A stretch of DNA of 10,863 nt from Bacteroidales bacterium. Its GTDB lineage: Bacteria; Bacteroidota; Bacteroidia; Bacteroidales; UBA10428. Under the pieces are notes generated by a model. The model did no database searches. It was not told the DNA's origin and saw only the letters and a program-made list of their open reading frames with translations. The stretch covers positions 1-10,863 of the forward strand of contig JAFGOZ010000048.1 of assembly GCA_016926235.1 (NCBI GenBank). The letters run 5' to 3'. Position numbers and translations under genes: made by a program. Of this stretch, positions 7,962-10,863 are shown one piece after another. Position 1 is the stretch's first letter; each line of letters opens with the position of its first letter.

Positions 7962-9059
7962 ATGAAAATTTTCATTTTGGCTCCAGGACATTCGCCACAT
8001 ACCAGAAAGTGGATAAAAGGAATAACGGAGCAAAAACACGAGGTTATTTTATATTCCTTTACATCTTATAGCAAGAAGACATATGCCGATATCAATAACT
8101 TCACGGGGTATTCACTTGGGTTGGGTAAAGGTATAGGATTTTCAAAAGGCATCATCAAGAAGCTTTGCTATTTCCTTGCGCTGCCTCCTATTAAACTTCT
8201 GATTAAAAAACATAAGCCCGATGTTTTACATGCTCATTACCTGTCGAGTTATGGACTTATTGGAGCATTGACAAATTTCAAAAGATATGCAATATCTGTC
8301 TGGGGTACAGATATTTTTGAATTTGCGAAAAAAAATACCTTACAAACAAAAATTATCCAGTATGCTTTGAGCAAGGCCCAAGTAGTTTTTTCCACCAGTG
8401 AAGTTATGAAATCAGAGATCTCGAAATACACAAATAAGACTGTTCAGGTAATTCCATTTGGGATCGATACTGAACTATTTATGCCTCAGCCCAAGTCCAG
8501 TGAAAAAGAAGAATTTGTTATTGGAACTATTAAAGCGCTAAAAGAGGTCTATGGCATCAGCTATCTTATTAAAGCCTTTTCAATATTGGTTAATGAATAC
8601 AGAATACCTTCATTAAAACTTATTTTGGCAGGTCTGGGACCGGAAAAGGACAATTATATCAAGCTTTCCAGAGAACTAAAAGTAGAAGACAGGATTGTAT
8701 TTCCCGGTTTTATCGACCCCCGGGATGTCCCTGATGTTCTATCAACCTTTGACATTTTTGTGGCTGTTTCTTTAAGAGAGAGTTTTGGGGTTGCAGTGAT
8801 TGAAGCCTCTGCATGTGAATTACCTGTCGTTGTATCAAATGTCGATGGATTGCCCGAAGTAGTAATCAATAACGAAACGGGGTTGTTGGTACCTCCGAAA
8901 AATCCGAAAGAAACCGCAGATGCATTACAGAGCTTAATAAATGACAGGTCTAAAAGAGTGATGATGGGCAAAAATGGAAGGAAATTCGTTTTAGCCCGTT
9001 ACAAATTTGATAAAAACCTAATCGATTTACTGGAAGCATACAAAGCTATGCAGAGATAA
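7962..9059 (+). CDS. GT4-family glycosyltransferase
   Basis: This retaining GT-B enzyme of 365 residues probably transfers one sugar onto the lipid-linked repeat unit at the inner face of the membrane. The start chosen is ATG 7962 (MKIFILAPGHSPHTRKW), the normal family start. A TTG five codons upstream is less likely. The N-terminal acceptor half contains KPDVLHAHYLSSYG (85-98) and VWGTDIFEF (113-121). The C-terminal half contains VIPFGIDTELF (163-173), IGTIKALKEVYG (187-198), LAGLGPEKD (222-230), FPGFIDPRDVP (247-257), and the E-x7-E donor-binding motif ESFGVAVIE (273-281) with LPVVVSNVDGLPEVV. The donor sugar cannot be predicted. It lies 19 bases after wzy. An eight-A run (8328-8335) sits inside the coding region without breaking it. 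It is the last gene of the AT-rich core. Confidence 0.9.
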   Translation: MKIFILAPGHSPHTRKWIKGITEQKHEVILYSFTSYSKKTYADINNFTGYSLGLGKGIGFSKGIIKKLCYFLALPPIKLLIKKHKPDVLHAHYLSSYGLIGALTNFKRYAISVWGTDIFEFAKKNTLQTKIIQYALSKAQVVFSTSEVMKSEISKYTNKTVQVIPFGIDTELFMPQPKSSEKEEFVIGTIKALKEVYGISYLIKAFSILVNEYRIPSLKLILAGLGPEKDNYIKLSRELKVEDRIVFPGFIDPRDVPDVLSTFDIFVAVSLRESFGVAVIEASACELPVVVSNVDGLPEVVINNETGLLVPPKNPKETADALQSLINDRSKRVMMGKNGRKFVLARYKFDKNLIDLLEAYKAMQR

Positions 9060-9119
9060 TCCAACAGTTACAGGTAGTTCCTTTTTTCTATCATAAGAAA
9101 CTGTCAAGCTAAATTTATA

Positions 9120-10325
9120 ATGAAAATACTCTTTCTTACCGACAATTTCCCGCCCGAAGTAAACGCTCCGGCCACCAGAACGTTCGAACATTGCAGCGAA
9201 TGGGTAAAACATGGCTACGAAGTAACCATAATTACCTGTGCGCCAAACTTTCCCGAAGGAAAAGTTTTTGCAGGCTACAGCAATAAAAGATCTGAAGAAA
9301 ACCTCAATGGTATAAGGGTGATCAGGGTAAAAACATACATCACTCCCAACGAGGGATTCTCCAAACGTATTCTCGATTACCTTAGCTTTGCCGTAGCTGC
9401 CTTTTTTGCCGGTTTATCCATAAATACCGATGTAATAATCGGTACTTCACCGCAGTTCTTTGCTGCTGTCTCCGCCAGGTGGCTTTCATTTTTTAAACAT
9501 AAACCCTGGGTAATGGAAGTTCGGGACCTCTGGCCCGAGTCAATCGTCTCGGTAGGCGCACTGAAAGAGTCTCCCCTGTTGAACTTCCTGTCGTGGATCG
9601 AAAAAAGGCTATATCATTCGGCCCGACTGATCATCACGGTCACGCATACCTTTAAAACAAAAATATCCGCACGTGGAATTGAAGCTTCAAAAATCAAGGT
9701 TGTACCCAATGGCGCCAACATAAAACTTTTTGTTCCCCGTGAAAAAAACATGTCCCTGGTAACCCGGCTGGGAATACAGCAAAAGTTCGTTTTTGGCTTT
9801 ATTGGTACCATGGGAATGGCTCATAAACTCGATTTTATTATCAATGCCGCCAAAAAAATCACTGATCCTTCCATTCACTTCTTATTGATCGGATCGGGCG
9901 CAGAACGAAAAAACCTGGAATCACTCATTAAAAAAGAGCAGGTTGGTAATGTTAGCCTTTATGGCCTGATTCCCAAAGAGGAAGTGCCGGAATACTTGTC
10001 GGTAATCGACTGCGCTTTGATCAACCTGCGAAAAAGCGATACTTTTAAAACTGTAATCCCTTCGAAAATTTTTGAATGCGCTGCCATGGGTAAGCCAATA
10101 CTATTGGGAGTGGATGGAGAAGCCCGGGAGATAATTGAACACTATGCAGCAGGTTTGTTTTTCGAACCAGAGGATGAAAACGATTTTCTGCAGAAAGTGC
10201 AAATAATGAAGTCAGACAGGCAAAGCTATATGACTATGGTTGAAGGCGGTTTTCGGCTGGCCAGGGAATATGACCGGGTAAACCTGGCCGGGGAAATGAT
10301 CGGACATATTAAAGACATCTTTTGA
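9120..10325 (+). CDS. WbuB-like GT4 glycosyltransferase
   Basis: This 401-residue GT-B glycosyltransferase resembles the WbuB/WcaI-like branch of GT4. WbuB itself is linked to L-FucNAc transfer in E. coli O26, but the branch covers several sugars, so the donor here is open. The N-terminus LFLTDNFPPEVNAPATR (4-20) is the branch signature, followed by TCAPNFPEG (39-47) and MEVRDLWPES (132-141). The C-terminal half shows KVVPNGAN (193-200), FIGTMGMAHKLD (227-238), LIGSGAERKNL (256-266), YGLIPKEEVPEYL (281-293) and IPSKIFECAAMGKP (313-326), which takes the place of the E-x7-E loop. The gene follows a 60-base gap without a convincing promoter or hairpin. Its GC (28/60 at 9481-9540) resembles the exporter and wzi rather than the genes before it, so it may belong to the conserved flank. 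Confidence 0.88.
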   Translation: MKILFLTDNFPPEVNAPATRTFEHCSEWVKHGYEVTIITCAPNFPEGKVFAGYSNKRSEENLNGIRVIRVKTYITPNEGFSKRILDYLSFAVAAFFAGLSINTDVIIGTSPQFFAAVSARWLSFFKHKPWVMEVRDLWPESIVSVGALKESPLLNFLSWIEKRLYHSARLIITVTHTFKTKISARGIEASKIKVVPNGANIKLFVPREKNMSLVTRLGIQQKFVFGFIGTMGMAHKLDFIINAAKKITDPSIHFLLIGSGAERKNLESLIKKEQVGNVSLYGLIPKEEVPEYLSVIDCALINLRKSDTFKTVIPSKIFECAAMGKPILLGVDGEAREIIEHYAAGLFFEPEDENDFLQKVQIMKSDRQSYMTMVEGGFRLAREYDRVNLAGEMIGHIKDIF

Positions 10326-10332
10326 CTGATTT

Positions 10333-10863
10333 ATGCACCTCAGGGTAAATACATCCGCAATACTTATACTGGCAGTTTTTCTTACCAACCGGCCGGTTAT
10401 GTCGCAGGCACCTGCTGATACCGTCAGCTTTTTTGCTGAAGCGGGAGTGTTGGCATCCACCGGAAAAACATGCCCATTCTGGCTCTTTTCAAACCGTGCA
10501 GGAACAGTCTCACTGCATTCTCCCAGTTTGGGCCTGCGAACGGGTCTTTCAGGAGAAGTAGGTATAACAAGGAATATAAAGTTTTCGTATGGCGCCGACA
10601 TAAATGTCTATCTGGCAAAAACGAGCCGGATAAATTTCCAACAAATTTATGGGACTCTTAAAATTGGATTCCTCAATCTTAAGGGGGGATTATGGGAAGA
10701 AACACATGGTAACCAGGATAGCACGCTAAGCAGCGGTGGCTTATTATGGTCTGGTAATGCCCCCCCCATTCCCAAATTAGGTCTAATCATTCCTGATTAT
10801 ACAGCTGTTCCGCTCACAAAAGGATTTGTAAGGTTCAAAGGTGGAATTTACCATGGTTGGTTA
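10333..10863 (+). CDS. wzi: Wzi-like capsule assembly outer-membrane protein (3'-truncated)
   Basis: The frame starts at ATG 10333, seven bases after the preceding stop (an in-frame TGA at 10327 excludes an earlier start), and stays open for 177 codons to the window edge. The first 26 residues form a signal peptide (MHLRV... hydrophobic core ILILAVFL, likely cleavage after MSQA). Beta-barrel-like alternating strands follow. Residues 117-120 KGGLWEE, then SSGGLLWSGNAPPIPKLG (134-151), IIPDYTAVPLTKGFV (152-166) and FKGGIYHGWL (168-177) match the Wzi family of Bacteroidota capsule/exopolysaccharide loci. Wzi is an outer-membrane barrel with lectin activity that helps anchor or organise capsule in E. 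coli K30. Family members are commonly about 450-550 residues, so roughly the first third is here. A run of eight C (10760-10767) encodes part of Ala-Pro-Pro. Confidence 0.87.
   Translation, partial: MHLRVNTSAILILAVFLTNRPVMSQAPADTVSFFAEAGVLASTGKTCPFWLFSNRAGTVSLHSPSLGLRTGLSGEVGITRNIKFSYGADINVYLAKTSRINFQQIYGTLKIGFLNLKGGLWEETHGNQDSTLSSGGLLWSGNAPPIPKLGLIIPDYTAVPLTKGFVRFKGGIYHGWL
10760..10767 (+). repeat. C8 homopolymer tract inside wzi
   Basis: There are eight consecutive C bases within codons GCC CCC CCC of the wzi reading frame. As written, the frame is intact on both sides and the surrounding protein motif is conserved. A one-base change would truncate the protein. It is the longest G/C run I noticed in the window. 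Confidence 0.9.

Noticed and set aside
8328..8335. A8 run in the GT4 gene as a programmed frameshift site
   Set aside because: The reading frame is intact through the run, no alternative product or stimulatory structure is evident, and A runs are common in AT-rich genes.
9060..9119. Possible promoter or terminator in the 60-base gap before the WbuB-like gene
   Set aside because: AGG-TAGTT-CCT followed by a T run is only a three-pair stem. TAAATTTA resembles the Bacteroidota -7 box imperfectly and is too close to the start codon, with no partner -33 box.
10212..10601. A 129-codon open frame on the minus strand near the right end, and a 63-codon plus-strand frame at 10470-10661
   Set aside because: Both lie across the 3' end of the WbuB-like transferase and/or the 5' part of wzi, which have clear family motifs and a signal peptide; the alternative frames show no recognisable domain.
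1..10863. CRISPR array, tRNA, insertion sequence or phage element
   Set aside because: I saw no regularly spaced repeats, cloverleaf-like sequence, transposase motifs or terminal inverted repeats; the window is almost completely filled by polysaccharide genes.

Overview
This window is a stretch of a surface polysaccharide (capsule, O-antigen or exopolysaccharide) locus using the Wzx/Wzy-dependent route. It most probably comes from a member of the Bacteroidota. The reasons are a very large polysaccharide exporter with many SLBB repeats, a Bacteroidota-style Wzi capsule-assembly protein, an AT-rich coding style, and almost no Shine-Dalgarno sequences ahead of the genes. Taxonomy is inferred; no rRNA or tRNA is present. 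All nine genes lie on the + strand, tightly packed or overlapping, so they look like one transcription unit. Both ends of the window cut through genes.

Layout: (1) 1-2149, the 3' part of an outer-membrane Wza/SLBB-type exporter, followed by a 58-base gap; (2) 2208-3266, a Wzz-type chain-length regulator without a kinase domain, followed by a 76-base gap; (3) 3343-4605, a Wzx flippase; (4) 4596-5699, glf (UDP-galactopyranose mutase); (5) 5703-6734, a WbbI-like galactofuranosyltransferase; (6) 6725-7942, a Wzy-type polymerase; (7) 7962-9059, a GT4 glycosyltransferase; (8) 9120-10325, a WbuB-like GT4 glycosyltransferase; (9) 10333-10863, the 5' part of a Wzi-like outer-membrane protein that runs off the window.

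How they work together: Glf makes UDP-galactofuranose and its immediate neighbour probably transfers it. The two GT4 enzymes add other sugars to a lipid-linked repeat unit on the cytoplasmic face. Wzx flips the unit, Wzy polymerises it in the periplasm, Wzz sets chain length, the SLBB protein exports it across the outer membrane, and Wzi probably helps retain it at the surface. No initiating phosphoglycosyltransferase, tyrosine kinase/phosphatase or nucleotide-sugar pathway other than glf is visible; these presumably lie elsewhere.

Base composition is mosaic. The exporter and the last two genes run near 45-48% GC in the segments I counted by hand. The central wzx-to-GT4 cassette is mostly near 28-35%, as expected for a variable, serotype-type core between more conserved flanks. 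I did not find a clearly new system. The most interesting points are the coupled glf/galactofuranosyltransferase pair, two gene overlaps sharing the identical ten bases, a sharp low-GC patch inside wzz, and a C8 tract in wzi.
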